Shown: positions 48,987-60,077 of the stretch, one piece after another
How the letters are laid out: every line of letters begins with the position of its first letter
Numbering within the stretch: the first letter of the stretch is position 1
Position numbers and translations under genes: made by a program
NCBI GenBank assembly: GCA_030549175.1
Contig: JAUKUA010000006.1
Coordinates: 2,914,001 to 2,978,000 of the forward strand
Length of the DNA stretch: 64,000 nt
Reading direction: 5' to 3'
Source of the DNA: Lasiosphaeris hirsuta
Taxonomy: Eukaryota; Ascomycota; Sordariomycetes; Sordariales; Lasiosphaeriaceae
Notes under the pieces: model-generated
The model's database searches: none
Seen by the model: the letters and a program-made list of their open reading frames with translations, nothing else
Told to the model about the DNA's origin: nothing

Positions 48987-49751
48987 ATGCCGACGCATAT
49001 CCACCTCGTCCGTCATGCCCAGGGCTTCCACAACCTCTCGGTCGCCAACCAGCAGCTGCCGGATCCCGAGCTGACGCCCCTCGGCAAGGAGCAATGCGCC
49101 GCCCTGTGCGAGGCGTTCCCCCTGCACGACAAGATCACTCATCTCGTCGCCTCCCCCATGCGCCGCACCCTGTACACCTGCCTCTTGTCGTTCAAGCCCG
49201 CGGCCGAGGCGGGCAAGACGGTGATTGCGCTGCCCGAGGTGCAGGAGGTCTCGAACCTGCCATGCGACGTGGGCTCGGCGCCCGAGAAGCTGCGGGCCGA
49301 GTTTGACGCCGCGGCCGTGGATCTGAGCCGCGTCGCGGCGGGGTGGAATGATAAGGGCCTCGGGAGTCCGTGGGCGCCGGTCATAGAGCGGCTGGAGGCG
49401 CGGGCGAGGACCGCGAGGGCTTGGCTGCGCGAGTTAGGCGCTGGGGTCGAGGATGCCCATATCGTGGTGGTTACGCATGGCGGGTTCCTGCACTTTTTGA
49501 CGGAGGATTGGGATGGGATGAATGCGGACAAGGGGACCGGGTGGTCGAATACCGAGTACCGGACGTATGAGTTTGCCGATGGGACCGGGGCGGACCCGCA
49601 GGCGAGCCTGAAGGAGACCGGGGGGAGTTGGAGGAGGAGGAGGGGGAGTGCGATTGGGTTGACCGAGACGGAGCGGATGGAGATGAGGGCCGCCGCCAAG
49701 GGGTATCTAGAAGAGGAGTTTGCTAAGTTGGGGGGCAGCAAAGAGGGCTGA
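48987..49751 (+). CDS. Phosphoglycerate mutase-like protein (histidine phosphatase fold)
   Basis: A single-exon gene of 254 residues. The N terminus has the catalytic motif LVRHAQGFHN (RHA at residues 9-11), in which the His accepts the phosphate. A conserved Arg follows in the SPMRRTLYT stretch, and the second active-site His appears in VVVTHGGFLHF. The RHAxGxHN form is common in the fungal branch of the superfamily that is distinct from glycolytic phosphoglycerate mutase. It is probably a cytosolic phosphatase; the substrate cannot be told from sequence. The ATG follows an ACCAAG context and gives the expected short lead before the first beta strand. The last 30 residues are charged and poorly conserved in appearance. 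Confidence 0.93.
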   Translation: MPTHIHLVRHAQGFHNLSVANQQLPDPELTPLGKEQCAALCEAFPLHDKITHLVASPMRRTLYTCLLSFKPAAEAGKTVIALPEVQEVSNLPCDVGSAPEKLRAEFDAAAVDLSRVAAGWNDKGLGSPWAPVIERLEARARTARAWLRELGAGVEDAHIVVVTHGGFLHFLTEDWDGMNADKGTGWSNTEYRTYEFADGTGADPQASLKETGGSWRRRRGSAIGLTETERMEMRAAAKGYLEEEFAKLGGSKEG

Positions 49752-52108
49752 GGTGGACGTCTGGGTCGATCGTGAGGCCTGCCCCATACCTACTGACCTG
49801 CCTGCCTGGCTTTCTAACTTACCTTACCTGGGAAGGTGGAGGTGTCGACGGTAGGAGGCCGCTGGTGGAGATGGGTGGATAGGGATATCCTTACGGCGGG
49901 TTGGGCCACAATAATGGCCGGCTGGCGTGCATCATTCCACCAATGATTCTTGTTACGGCTTGGCTTGATGAGATTGGATGTGTTTGGGGAATGGGTAGAT
50001 TATACCCAACCCGGAGACATCGAAGCAGCCGCTAGTAGACGCAGCATACCGATTAGACTTGTTTGAAGCTAGAACATGATGCTCAACAGTGATAGCAGAT
50101 CTGTTGTTCAAAATGGCGACACGTTCCACGCTGCAATGTTGTACTGGGCACAAGCGCGCGGTAACTACATGTGCCTTGGGTCTGCGACCCTTTTCGGTTC
50201 ACCGATATTCCGAGTGATGGGCAACAGCGGCCACAGTACATAGTGCGGATAGTTGGTGTAGGAGACATGTCGAGCATCGCAAACAATAGGTGAAGGGGGC
50301 GCTAGGCGCAAGATGTGCATTTTGGTTTGGTTGATACCCAGTTTAGCCGTGCCATTATTAGACCAAAGGAGTGGTCATGCTGGATGGGGTAACCGCAGCA
50401 CACCCAAACTCCATCTATAGATTCCACAGAAGGATTCGAAGATGCATTCGAAAGTTCTGGCATCATGTCGTCGATATCAATAGATCCTAAAAATTCCACG
50501 GACACGGAGTCGCCGTTGGGCAGTCGCTCCGACCGACAGTGGGCGCCCTCTCGGGACGGTCGGGAGCGAATTCATGAGGGTTTGCCTCTTCGTCCAGGTC
50601 TCCGTGTTTCAACTCTCTGTCGCTTGACCCTCACCTTCCGTGGTCGTGCCTCGTTTCACAGGCCCGCAATCTCACATAGGGCGGCATATTCAGCCGGGAT
50701 GGCCAATTAGGATGCTGGCAGTCATCTGTTGGAGGCAGGGATGACAGTGCGGAAGAATGGATCTGGTATGGTACCTGCACTAGTGCTGAGCCCCTTTGGT
50801 GTTTCTCTACAGAAAAATAGCCGTGAAGGTGGAGGCAATGGAGGCTGGGATGATTTTGTAAAGTTCAGCCAGGTGCACGAGGCAAAGTGAAGTGATGGAA
50901 TTTGGCATGATTATTCAAGCCTGTGATACTCAATTGAGTTTTTGCCGACATAAAACTGAAGCTTGACTCGAAATTGTTACCAGTCTGTCTCTGCCTCCCG
51001 AGTCCGGAATTCCTGTGCACGAGGGGGTTTCTTGTCCGAGGCACCTTCCCGGGCACCCAGGGGCCGTCTCTCCCCGCACCAGACCATCGAGCCGTCTCCC
51101 GTCAGCCAATCCGCGGGCCTGCAGCCGTTGGCAGACCACGATTAGGGGAAAGCGTCAAAGCTCCCAGCGTCGGTCCCTTGCAGCGCCTCCCTCGAATGCC
51201 AACCCCTTTCACTCGATTCCTCCACTCTCCTTGTCGCAGGTTTACCCTTCACCCTCACCCTCACACCGCTCGCGACTCTGCGACCTAACCAGCACGCCCT
51301 CCAGACGACCGACCAGTTCAATAGTCTAGCCATTCATTTTACACTTTCAATAACCGCCGTCAATAGCATCCACTCTCTTTGAATAGGGCGTGTCGTTGAC
51401 CGCGACTATTATCGCCCAACCAACACCGCTTGCTCAGCAGCCCAAACACCTACCACCCCTCTTTACCAGTGGTCCGCCCGTCACATCCTTTCCTCTTCGG
51501 TCCTCCTGATACCAGACAGTGCACTTCTGCCCAGGCGATCAAACTCCGGCAGCCCGGCCCACATTCTCTATCCCCAGACTTCGAGCAGTGTATACGCAGG
51601 CTCCCGCCTATCTCCTGGATCCCCCAGCGACTCGCGGCGACACCGTCATCACCAGCGACCCGGCTCGCCAAATCCGAGCAGCGCCTTCCCTGCCCGCCTA
51701 TCGCTGCGTTGGCCATCCCACGAGGACCCCCGTTGGTTCCAGCCATGCGACAGTAGCCAAGGGGACCGTTGTCTGCCACAGCTCGACCATTGCGAACCTA
51801 CTGGTCGCTCCATCCTCTCTTTTCTTCATCCTCTCCTTGGCCTTGCGCCTTAACCTCTTTGACGCCGCAAGCCTGGAGCGTCGCGCTCCTTTGTCGACAT
51901 AGGTCACAGTCGGCACCATCGCGGGCGAGGAACGACTTGTGCCAACGGCCGGACCGAACACGGCTTTCCAACCATTTTCAATCCTTTCGAGATACCCCGA
52001 CGACACATTGAGTTGTGTTGATCGCTTCCTTTTCGCGCAGTTGCTCGACAGAGTCGATTCTTTTCTTCCCTCTTCCCGGTTATACATCTCAGTTGCAGGC
52101 TCGATAAG
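49752..52108. other. Intergenic region and long pyrimidine-rich leader of the KCH gene
   Basis: From about 51.0 kb to 52.1 kb the plus strand is strongly C/T-rich, typical of a long fungal 5' leader; open frames there are composition artefacts. The segment 49.75-51.0 kb holds the 3' UTR of the phosphatase-like gene and a weak Cys-containing ORF at 50302-50505 on the minus strand, listed separately. No TATA box is clear. Confidence 0.5.
50302..50505 (-). pseudogene. Candidate small Cys-containing gene or remnant (weak)
   Basis: A 67-codon ATG frame encodes an acidic start (MSVEFLGSIDIDDMMPELS), then VWVCCG and further on KCTSC before its stop. Downstream on the same strand another frame (to 50083) encodes CGRCC and ends CRHFEQQICYHC. 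Small fungal proteins with paired CxxC knuckles have a similar shape, so this may be a split or decayed gene of that kind. I could not find a splice pair that joins the parts cleanly: the candidate donor GTTACC is poor, though a GCTAAAC branch-like site and a CCTAG acceptor exist. No function is claimed. Confidence 0.2.
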
Positions 52109-54583
52109 ATGGGGTTCATGAGCCACCGCCGACGGCATGTCGAGGTTCATCCCGAACAAAAATGGGACTTTATTGTGAGTATTCAGCTGGGTGCTGAGCG
52201 GATTCATCTAGACGCTAACCATGATTCGCAGAGTCTCAATGATTTCAAATCGACATCATGCTTTACGCCATTTGCCTATGGCTATCTCTGGTTTTCCCTG
52301 TTTCTTTCGCTCGCAGTCTACGGCGTCGATACCTTTACCGCCGTTCAGCTTTTGGCCTTCAACAGGTGGTCATCTCAGATCGAGCTGACTCAGTTGATCT
52401 CTTTCGATATTGCGAAATGGATCTTTTCCATCTGCATCATCCTGTCATTCATCAACCTCGGCTTCGAGCACGTCCGTGCCCGGAAGATTATGAATAGGGG
52501 GAGTGTTGCCGAGTCATTTTTGGACAGTTTGGCGGTGCGGTTGGAGAGTATCCGGATGGGCAAGGGCCGAGGATATAAACGTTTTCTCGTCTTCGCAGAG
52601 CTCACAAAGAGCAAGAAGGGGGCCGAGATCATTGCCCTCTTCACCTACTTCAGTTTCCAGTGTAAGTCTATTTTCAGACAACTTGTCGCTGACGCTTGCT
52701 GACTCGAGGTTCCAGCTTGGATTCGCATCATCGTATGCTCTGGTCCCCGACAGGTCGTCAATGCGCTCACGCTCTACAATGTATACAATGTCAAGCTCAG
52801 TGCTACAGGGAACAACTTTGAGAACTCGGTGGTCAGCTTTTTCGACAAAATCAAGGCATTGGCGATGGAGGACTACCGGCAAGCCGTCATTCTGTCTGGT
52901 ATGCTGTTCACCCTCGTCATCTGGTTGTTTGCCTTTCTCTCTCTGCTTATTGCTGCCCTGTTCTTCGTCTTCTTTCTGTGGCACTACATCCCGCGGGATG
53001 ATGGAGGCCTAACCGGGTTCTGCGAACGCAAGATCAACAAGCGGCTGAAGCAGATTGTCTCGGTCAAGATTAACAAGGCCATGGCCGAAGACGAGCGGAA
53101 GAGGAAGAAGGCTGAGATGAAGGCGGCGATAAAGAGCGGTAGTGATAGGCCGATGTCGATGCAGGCAACTCTACCAAATCTCGGCGGTGGCGACAAGCTT
53201 CCCGAGATGCCGATGTTGAGCAGGGCCGACACGATGATGACCCTTCCGGAGTATTCTTCCCGTCCGGGCACTCCAGGAAGCTTCGAGCTGAACGCCCTCG
53301 GCCAAAAGAAGCCGGCCTTAACACGGACGGCAACCATGGCATCGACGACGAGCCAATTCTCTGGCAAAGCACCGCTTATCCAGGGAGCTGCTGGTATGGG
53401 GATGTCTGGACCAGAATCCCCGGCGGGTTCTGTGCCATCTCTCGATACGAGGAACAACTATCCCCCTCTTCGAAGCGGAACTATGTCATCCAATGTCTCA
53501 TCCAGCAGAAGTTATGGGTCAGGCTCACAAATACAGCGGATGCCCTCCAATGGCTCCTCACTTGGCGGCCAAGGATATCCCGCCGGTACTACGCCGTATC
53601 CTTCGGACAACATGCCGGCTTTCCCGCTGCCAATGCGGTCGCCAGTCAATGCTCCCAACGGTTACAGAGGACCCGGGCCCAACCAGTCGAACCAATGGCC
53701 CAGCGCCGGTCAAGGTAGGCCTCCATACGACGACTATGCCAACGGAGGGCGGTCTAGCCCCGCACCATCTACCACTTCCTTCCGCAGCAACCCTCTGTCG
53801 CCTCAGGGGATGGGACCCAACGGCTATCCGATGCGGAGTGCCACGAACCCGATGGCACCTCGCGGGTCCGGCGCTCAGCGGCTCCCCCAACGCAACATGA
53901 CGGCTCCTGTGCAAGGGATGCATCAGCCGAGTGCTAGCAACAGCTCGCTGAGGAATATGGTGTCCCAAGGGGAGCCTTACCGCCAGGCGCAGGAAAGCGG
54001 TGACTTTGGCTATTTCAACGGCCCCCCTACAGCCAACAGCCAGAGGGGCGATCCCCGGGGGGCTCAGCCTGCCCACCAAACCCAAGCAAGTAGAGAGTTA
54101 GATTACCTGAACCGCCCTGCTCTAGCCAGCGTTCAAAGGAGCGACTCTCGAGGCCAACCACACCACCAAGGGCAGCAAAGCGGCGAGTTCGACTACCTAG
54201 ACCGCACAGCCGCGACTAGCGTCCAGAGAAGTGACTCGCGGGGTCAGCCAGCTCACCAAGGGCAACAAAGTGGGGATTTCGACTATCCAAACCGTCCAGC
54301 CACGGCCGGCAGCCAAAGAAACGGCCCTCGTGAGATTCAGCCCTACCGGCCGCAGGGCAGCGGAGAGTTTGATTACTTGGACCGAGCCCCAACGACGAAT
54401 AGCCGGCCCTCGCCTGCTGGTGGCCGGCGCTACAACCAGTCACAGGGGAGCGGGGAGTTTGGCTATCTAAACCGCCCGGCGACGGCCAACAGCCAAAGGA
54501 ATGGGCCCCGCGCGCCAAATGGGAATGGGGGTAATACCGGATGGAATCAGGATGTCGAGAGAGGGAATGAGTCGCGATACTAG
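52109..54583 (+). CDS. KCH1-type fungal membrane protein (potassium channel family)
   Basis: Three exons, 52109-52174, 52232-52661 and 52716-54583, give 787 residues. The N-terminal third matches the fungal KCH family (yeast Kch1/Prm6, involved in K+ influx that supports calcium signalling). It has the opening HVEVHPEQKWDFI, the block SLNDFKSTSCFTPFAYGY, and about four hydrophobic segments, the last being a strong one (FTLVIWLFAFLSLLIAALFF) followed by WHYIPRDDGGL and a basic linker. The remaining 500 residues are disordered, rich in Ser, Pro, Gly and Asn, and should be cytosolic. Near the C terminus lie six copies of a 30-residue repeat with core SGEFDYLNRPATA (53996-54538). The channel function is known for the yeast relatives and inferred here. 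Introns have CTAAC or CTGAC branch points. The leader upstream is unusually long and C/T-rich. Confidence 0.92.
53996..54538 (+). repeat. Six tandem 90-bp units encoding a 30-residue repeat
   Basis: Units begin at 53996, 54089, 54179, 54269, 54359 and 54449; the first is 93 bases, the others 90. The protein core is SG(E/D)F(D/G)Y(L/F/P)(N/D)RPATA followed by a QR-x-x-x-R-G stretch and a Gln/His-rich spacer. Copies differ from each other, so the array is not a fresh duplication. Confidence 0.9.
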
Positions 54584-55184
54584 AAAATAGGCGAAGTAAT
54601 GATAATGGCGTACACCATCAATCAACTAGAGAAGGGTGGCGTGGCGACCACCATCTTATATTTTCGGCCGCTATACCAGGAATTTTGGGAGGATGGGTCA
54701 GATTTGGCCCGATACATATTGCCATACTTGGCTTCCGCTATGCAGATTCTGCATATCCGCGGACTGATGAAATGATTACAAGAACTTTTACTCTGATGTG
54801 GCCGCTTTGTTCTCTGCCACGACGGACAACCGTTTTGGTGCGACTTTGGGGGTGCAGCAGCCAATGTTGTATTGGTCTTGATTTGTCAGACGGCATGATA
54901 TATGTAGGTAAATCATTTTCACCAATCATCCCGGCAGCGGGCACGCAATACGCTTATTGAGCCCTGACATACATATATGCTGTGCTCTGGGAATCGCGCT
55001 ATTCCAATCAGCTTTGTGAACTGGGTTAGATTGGGTGACTAGTCGGGATATGATTCCACATCGACACTTGAAGGTGTTCCGTTCCAAAAGGGTAAAAAGT
55101 CCAGCAGCTTGGAACGAGTCACCACCACAACGTACACCTTTTTCCCATAGCCAACTACCTTATATATATCATCGCAACCCCCGC
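54584..55184. other. Intergenic region with TATA-like stretch
   Basis: Contains the KCH gene's 3' UTR and the promoter of the next gene. A TATATATAT stretch at 55160-55168 is the only clear promoter-like element. It lies just 16 bases before the ATG at 55185, which bears on the choice of start for that gene. Confidence 0.5.
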
Positions 55185-57202
55185 ATGCACCTCTCAACAA
55201 CCAACCTCACCCTCGCCCTCGCAACCCTCGGCATCACCAACTCCCCCTTTTGGTCCCACCACCAACAACCACCTCAACAGCACTTGCTGGAAATGACGAC
55301 GCTCCAGATGGCCGCCCCTAACGGCTGGCACCCCGGCGAGCGGGCCGTCCACGCCCTCATCGGCGTCCCCTCCTCCACCCGCGCGAACCCTACCGCCCCG
55401 GGCCTGCCGCCGCACTACGGCCACCGCCTCGCGGCGTCGTCGCTCGTCGCGCTGGGCACGGTGGATGCCGCCGGCAGGGTTTGGTGAGCTTTCCTCCCCC
55501 TTTTGCAGGTGGGGTTGGTTGCTGACGGGGGTGTAGGACGACCGTGTGGGGCGGGGAGCGCGGGTTCGCGCGGCCGATCGCCTCGGGGGTGGTGGGCGTG
55601 CAGGGTGAGATCGGGGAGGGGTCGGATCCCGTCGTGGAGAGCTTGCTTGCGGGCGAGGGGGATGGGGAGGGGGTGGTGAGGCCAGAGGGAAGGGTGGTGA
55701 TGGCGGGGTTGGGGATTGATTTGGAGACGAGGGACCGGGTCAAGATTGCCGGGAGGATGTTGGTCGGGGCGAGGGTCGGCGACGAGGTGCAGGTGGCCAT
55801 GGTGGTCGAGGAGAGCTTGGGGAACTGCCCCAAGTACATCAACCGCAAGGCTGTGCGGCCCAATGTGCCCGCGCCGCGCATGGTGAGCTCCGGCACGCCG
55901 GTGCTGCCGCCGCAGGCGGTGGAGTTGGTGGCGCGCGCCGATATGTTCTTCTTGTCGTCGACGGACGGGCGGACCATGGATACAAATCATCGTGGTGGGC
56001 CGGCGGGGTTCGTGCGCGTGGTGCGCAACGACGAGAGCGGCGTCGCGCTCGTGTACCCTGAGTATTCAGGCAACCGGCTATACCAGACGCTCGGGAACCT
56101 GCACGAGAACCCGCGCGTTGGCGTTGCCATCCCTGACTACGCTACGTCCGACGTGCTATACCTCACGGGCGAGACGGAGCTACTCGTGGGGACGACCGCC
56201 ACCGTGCTCATGCCACATGCCAAGCTCGCCGTCAAGATCATCGTGCACGAGGCCCGCTTCGTCGAAAACGGCCTGTCGTTCCGCGCTGACGACGTCGAGC
56301 CCAGCCCTTATAACCCGGCCGTGCGGCCGCTGGCGTGCGAGCGCGCTGTGACCGTCCCGGGACAGGGGGATGCCGACGAGACGGTCGCGCCGGCGAGCGC
56401 GACGTTGGTGAAGCAGGAGGTGCTCGCGCCGAATGTGGCGAGGTTTACGTTCACGCTACAGCTGGGCAAGGGGCGGTCGCTACCGCTATGGAAGCCCGGG
56501 CAGCACGTCACGCTCGACTTTGCCGAGGAGCTTGATCACGGCTGGAGCCACATGCGGGACGACGACCCGCAGAGTCTCAACGACGACTTTGTACGGACGT
56601 TTACCGTTTCCAACCCGCCGCCGCTGGCTGGGGGGGAGAGCACCACGCTCGAGAATGGAACCGAGCTGCAGATCACGGTGCGCAAGCACGGCCCTACAAC
56701 GCGGCACTTGTGGAGGCAGAATGTACGGGCTGGGCTTGAGCTGCCGGTGCTGGGCTTCGGTGGGGAGGAGAGCTTTAGGTTACCGACCGATGGCTCCAAG
56801 AAGGCCGTTTTTGTTGCCGGGGGGGTGGGTATCACGCCTCTGCTGGCACAAGCGCCCGGGGTCCTCGCAACAACGCAGGAACTTGCGCTCTTGTGGACCC
56901 TCCGAGCTGAGGATCTGGGCTTGGGTGTTGATACACTCGAAAGGCTGCCCGGGTTGGCTGCAGGGAGTACGCTGTTTGTTACGGGTGGTAAGGGTTCGGG
57001 AGAGGAGGCACAGCTGGTGAAGAGAGTCGAAGAGCTTGGGGCACAAGCTGTGTTGAGGCGGCTCGCGCAAGATGACGTTCTCGCTGCAAGAGATGCCGAG
57101 AAGGGGACAAAGTACTACCTGTGTACGAGCTCGGAGTTACTCAAGGTCGTGCAGAGCTGGCTGGAGGGGGAAGATCTTGTTACGGAGAACTTTAATTACT
57201 GA
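55185..57202 (+). CDS. PNPOx-like / FAD-NAD(P) reductase fusion flavoprotein
   Basis: Two exons, 55185-55483 and 55537-57202, give 654 residues; the 53-bp intron has a GCTGAC branch point. The N-terminal half resembles pyridoxamine-phosphate-oxidase-fold flavin proteins (WHPGERAVHALIGVP, WTTVWGGERGF, and FFLSSTDGRTMDTNHRGGP near residues 237-255). The C-terminal half is a ferredoxin-reductase-type module with PGQHVTLDF, the FAD-binding RTFTVS (453-458) and the NAD(P) loop VAGGVGITP (526-534). No 2Fe-2S ferredoxin domain follows. It is probably a soluble NAD(P)H-dependent oxidoreductase; the substrate is unknown. The start is uncertain. ATG 55185 adds 36 residues with C-ending codon use, but it lies just after a TATA-like stretch. 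ATG 55293 (MTTLQMAAPNGWHPGER) is where the conserved part begins and would give 618 residues. Confidence 0.87.
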
Positions 57203-58878
57203 TGAATATGCATCGGTGGTAAAAAGGGGTAGCTTGGGGTCAATTGACAGGTCAGGGGCTGGAAGTAAAGATGATTGCGTATTCCACTGGCCAGTCAACG
57301 TTAGTTTCAAAGCACTGATCGGTAACCTAATATTCATTTGATAATATAAGCTTCTTGTGTTACCAAAATAGCTGTTGTCGAGATGTTGTGTGAGGTATTG
57401 TCGAGCCAATGCATGCCCGAAACCGGACCATCACAAGTCGTGACTTTACGCAATTAATTGGAGCTCGTGTCCTCTTTTGAAGATTAATACCCGCAACCAT
57501 CTGGATCTCTTTTCTGTCGATTCGTATTATTCCCGCAGACGCAGTCGGTGTCGTCCACATGTACGCTGACTGTTCTCAGGGGATTGGTGGCAGCACAGAG
57601 CCCTGTTTGCGCGGAATACCTGACTCATGGGGCGGCAACTCTAGAGAACACATGCGTGAAACGAACGGAAGAGCAACAGAAGGGGAAAAGTGCCGGTAGA
57701 CTCGGCAAGATAGCACACCTTCTGCGGTGCAGAGGAGCGAAAGCGCAATAATGCCAGGGCAAACAGGGCAGGGGCCGCCGTCTTACTCTAGGCCGCTCTA
57801 GAAGCTGCCAGGAGTGACATTCGAGTTTGCACAAGGTATCCGCATTGCACACTGAGAGCTGGCAAATGGGAACTGAGCCGACGCCGTTGTGGTTTCACTC
57901 GATGCACCATGCACCGAAGAGCGAAAAGGCTGCACCGATCCCGCCCCCTCACTATACGGCGAGGCGTACGGTAGTAATGCAGTAGGTATGCACAAATGTG
58001 CCTCTGCGTCGTCGTCATCTGTGAGGAGAAATGGGCACTGCCACTTACCCACTCAGCCCCGAGCTCTCTCGCATGTGGCCCGCCATGTGCCCGATTACAG
58101 GCCAATGCAGGCGGGCAGTTGCGAGATGTGAGAGAAACAACCTATGGAAGCCGTCGTCTGCCCCCGCGCTGCCCGCTGACGGGAAGAATTGGAGACGTGG
58201 GTGGGCACCTGGGATCAAGGTGCCATGGTCTCCCAAAACCCCGCGGATCCAAGGCCAGGGCCTTTCTGGACGTCAAGAAGGACCCCCATTGCGCGAGTTT
58301 AAAGTAGGCTCCGCCTTGGCCAGGCCAGGCAAAACTTTGTCAATCTTGTTCGGATTGACCTGCTTGAGCGGCTGCCGGGAATTGGCTGCCTCAAATCCCG
58401 AAAAGCCAGGAAGGGTCCGCTCCAAGGAGTCACCTGCCTGCCTGCCCTCTGACTCCTGACCAACCTACCTACCTACGGACCATATACACCGAACTTCCCG
58501 TCTCCTCCGAATTTGTACCTAGTTTTAAACAACTATCGACGACCTCGACGACGATTTACAGCATACGCCGTACCAATTTTACTAGTTTTACCAGCTAGCC
58601 CAATTGCCCAGCATCTAGCTCCGTATCTCGCTCCGAAAACGAAAGCAGCGCCAGACATTCCAGCCCCTCGCTCACTCGCTCCCCCATCCCCCCCCCCCCC
58701 TCCCAGCCGCCGCTCGGCGCCCCCGCTCTGCTAAGCCGACTGCCCCGCAAACCGCCTGGCCTGGCTGACAATCGCGCGACCGACTCCGGCCTGCGTCACC
58801 CGCGCAGCGCATCGCCAGCTTTCCCTCCTCTCTCCGTCTACTTCCCGGACTCCGACCCCGAACTAGACAACCACCACG
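57203..58878. other. Intergenic region, nothing recognised
   Basis: Holds the 3' UTR of the flavoprotein gene and the promoter and leader of the NMN adenylyltransferase gene. The last 400 bases are C/T-rich, with a repeated ACCTACCTACC motif near 58465 and a C11 run at 58688-58698. No coding or RNA gene was seen. Confidence 0.5.
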
Positions 58879-60077
58879 ATGAGTTCCCCGAGCGATAGCA
58901 CGAGCGCCCACACGCCGACGTCCCCGGCCGAGTCCCCCGCCGCCCCCACTACCTTGGCGCCCTACACCTTTCCGACCCAGAAGCTCAAGTTCCACCTGAC
59001 ACAAGAGGGCAAGACGCCCCTGGTGCTCGTCGCTTGCGGCTCCTTCTCTCGTGCGTATCCTCTAGGTCTGGTTCTTCCATCCGGGGGCTCTGCTGACATG
59101 GACCTCAAACAGCCATCACATTCCTCCACCTTCGCATGTTCGAGATGGCCTCGGACTTTGTTCGGTTCAACACAGACTTTGAGGTGTGTGCCGGGTATTT
59201 GTCACCGGTACGTTTTCATCCGATCTACTTTACACCAACACCACACAAAACTAACACAGCGTGCTCTTGCAGGTCAGCGATGCGTACAAGAAGGTGGGCC
59301 TGGCGCCCGGCCAGCACCGCGTCAATATGTGCTCGCGCGCCGTCGAGCAGTCGACCTGGCTGATGGTCGACCCATTTGAGACGGTCAATTGCGACCGCGA
59401 CGGCCAGCCCAAGTACGTGCCGACGGCGCAGGTCCTGCGCCACTTTGACCACGAGATCAATACGGTCCTCGGCGGCATTGAAGGCGTCGATGGCGTCAAG
59501 AGGAAGGCGAGGATTGCGCTGCTTGCTGGCGCTGATTTGGTCATGTCTATGGGTAAGGTTTCCCGGGACAAATTCCTTGGTTTCTTGGTGCTGGGACTCA
59601 TGCTGACTTTTTTTTTGGGGGGGGGGGATTAGGGGAACCTGGACTCTGGTCGCCGGCAGACTTGAATGTCATCCTTGGCCAATACGGCGCGTTCATTGTT
59701 GAGCGGTCGGGAACCGATGTGGATGAGGCCCTTGCCTCCCTGCGGCAGTATGAGAGCAATATCTGGGTCATCAGCCAAGTCATCCAGAACGACATCAGGT
59801 CAGTTTGAGTCAATACCTCCCCCCCCCTCCCAAAGTGCGCTGCTAACTCTGCGCAGCTCGACCAAAGTCCGCCTCTTCCTGAAGAAGGACCTTAGCGTGC
59901 GGTATTTGATTCCGGACCCAGTTGTTGAGGTTTGTCATCCATCATGACCAGCACTAGACACCCGCTTACCCTTTCTAGTATATCGACCAACACCGCCTAT
60001 TCCAGGGCGACGGCAAGGAGGCCCCAGCGCCCGACGAGCAGTCTAAGCCCGCAACACCCCAACCAGCCAAGAGCTGA
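58879..60077 (+). CDS. NMA1: Nicotinamide mononucleotide adenylyltransferase
   Basis: Six exons, 58879-59050, 59113-59207, 59273-59552, 59633-59798, 59857-59929 and 59979-60077, give 294 residues. It joins NMN (or nicotinate mononucleotide) with ATP to make NAD+ (or its deamido form), the last or second-last step of NAD synthesis. The nucleotidyltransferase motif GSFSPITFLHLRMFE starts at residue 54 and includes the catalytic His63. The second ATP motif, ISSTKVR, is formed across the exon 4/5 junction and is followed by DLSVRYLIPDPVVEYI. The PGLWSPADLN stretch is typical of eukaryotic members. The first 35 residues are Ser/Pro/Thr-rich and disordered, as in the yeast enzymes. The gene is intron-rich for its size; intron 3 has a T9-G11 tract between branch point and acceptor. 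It is assigned to the Nma1/Nma2 family; which of the two is not decidable. Confidence 0.97.
59608..59627 (+). repeat. T9-G11 tract in intron 3 of the NMA1 gene
   Basis: Nine T and eleven G lie between the branch-like GCTGAC (59602-59607) and the acceptor ATTAG. The placement matches the G18 tract in the GTPase gene's intron 3. Confidence 0.75.

Noticed and set aside
51430..51902. Pro/Ser-rich frames upstream of the KCH gene
   Set aside because: They lie in a C/T-rich leader and lack good ATG starts; composition explains them.
55390..55990. Two 190-codon minus-strand frames opposite the flavoprotein gene
   Set aside because: They are antisense shadows of a GC-rich coding exon.
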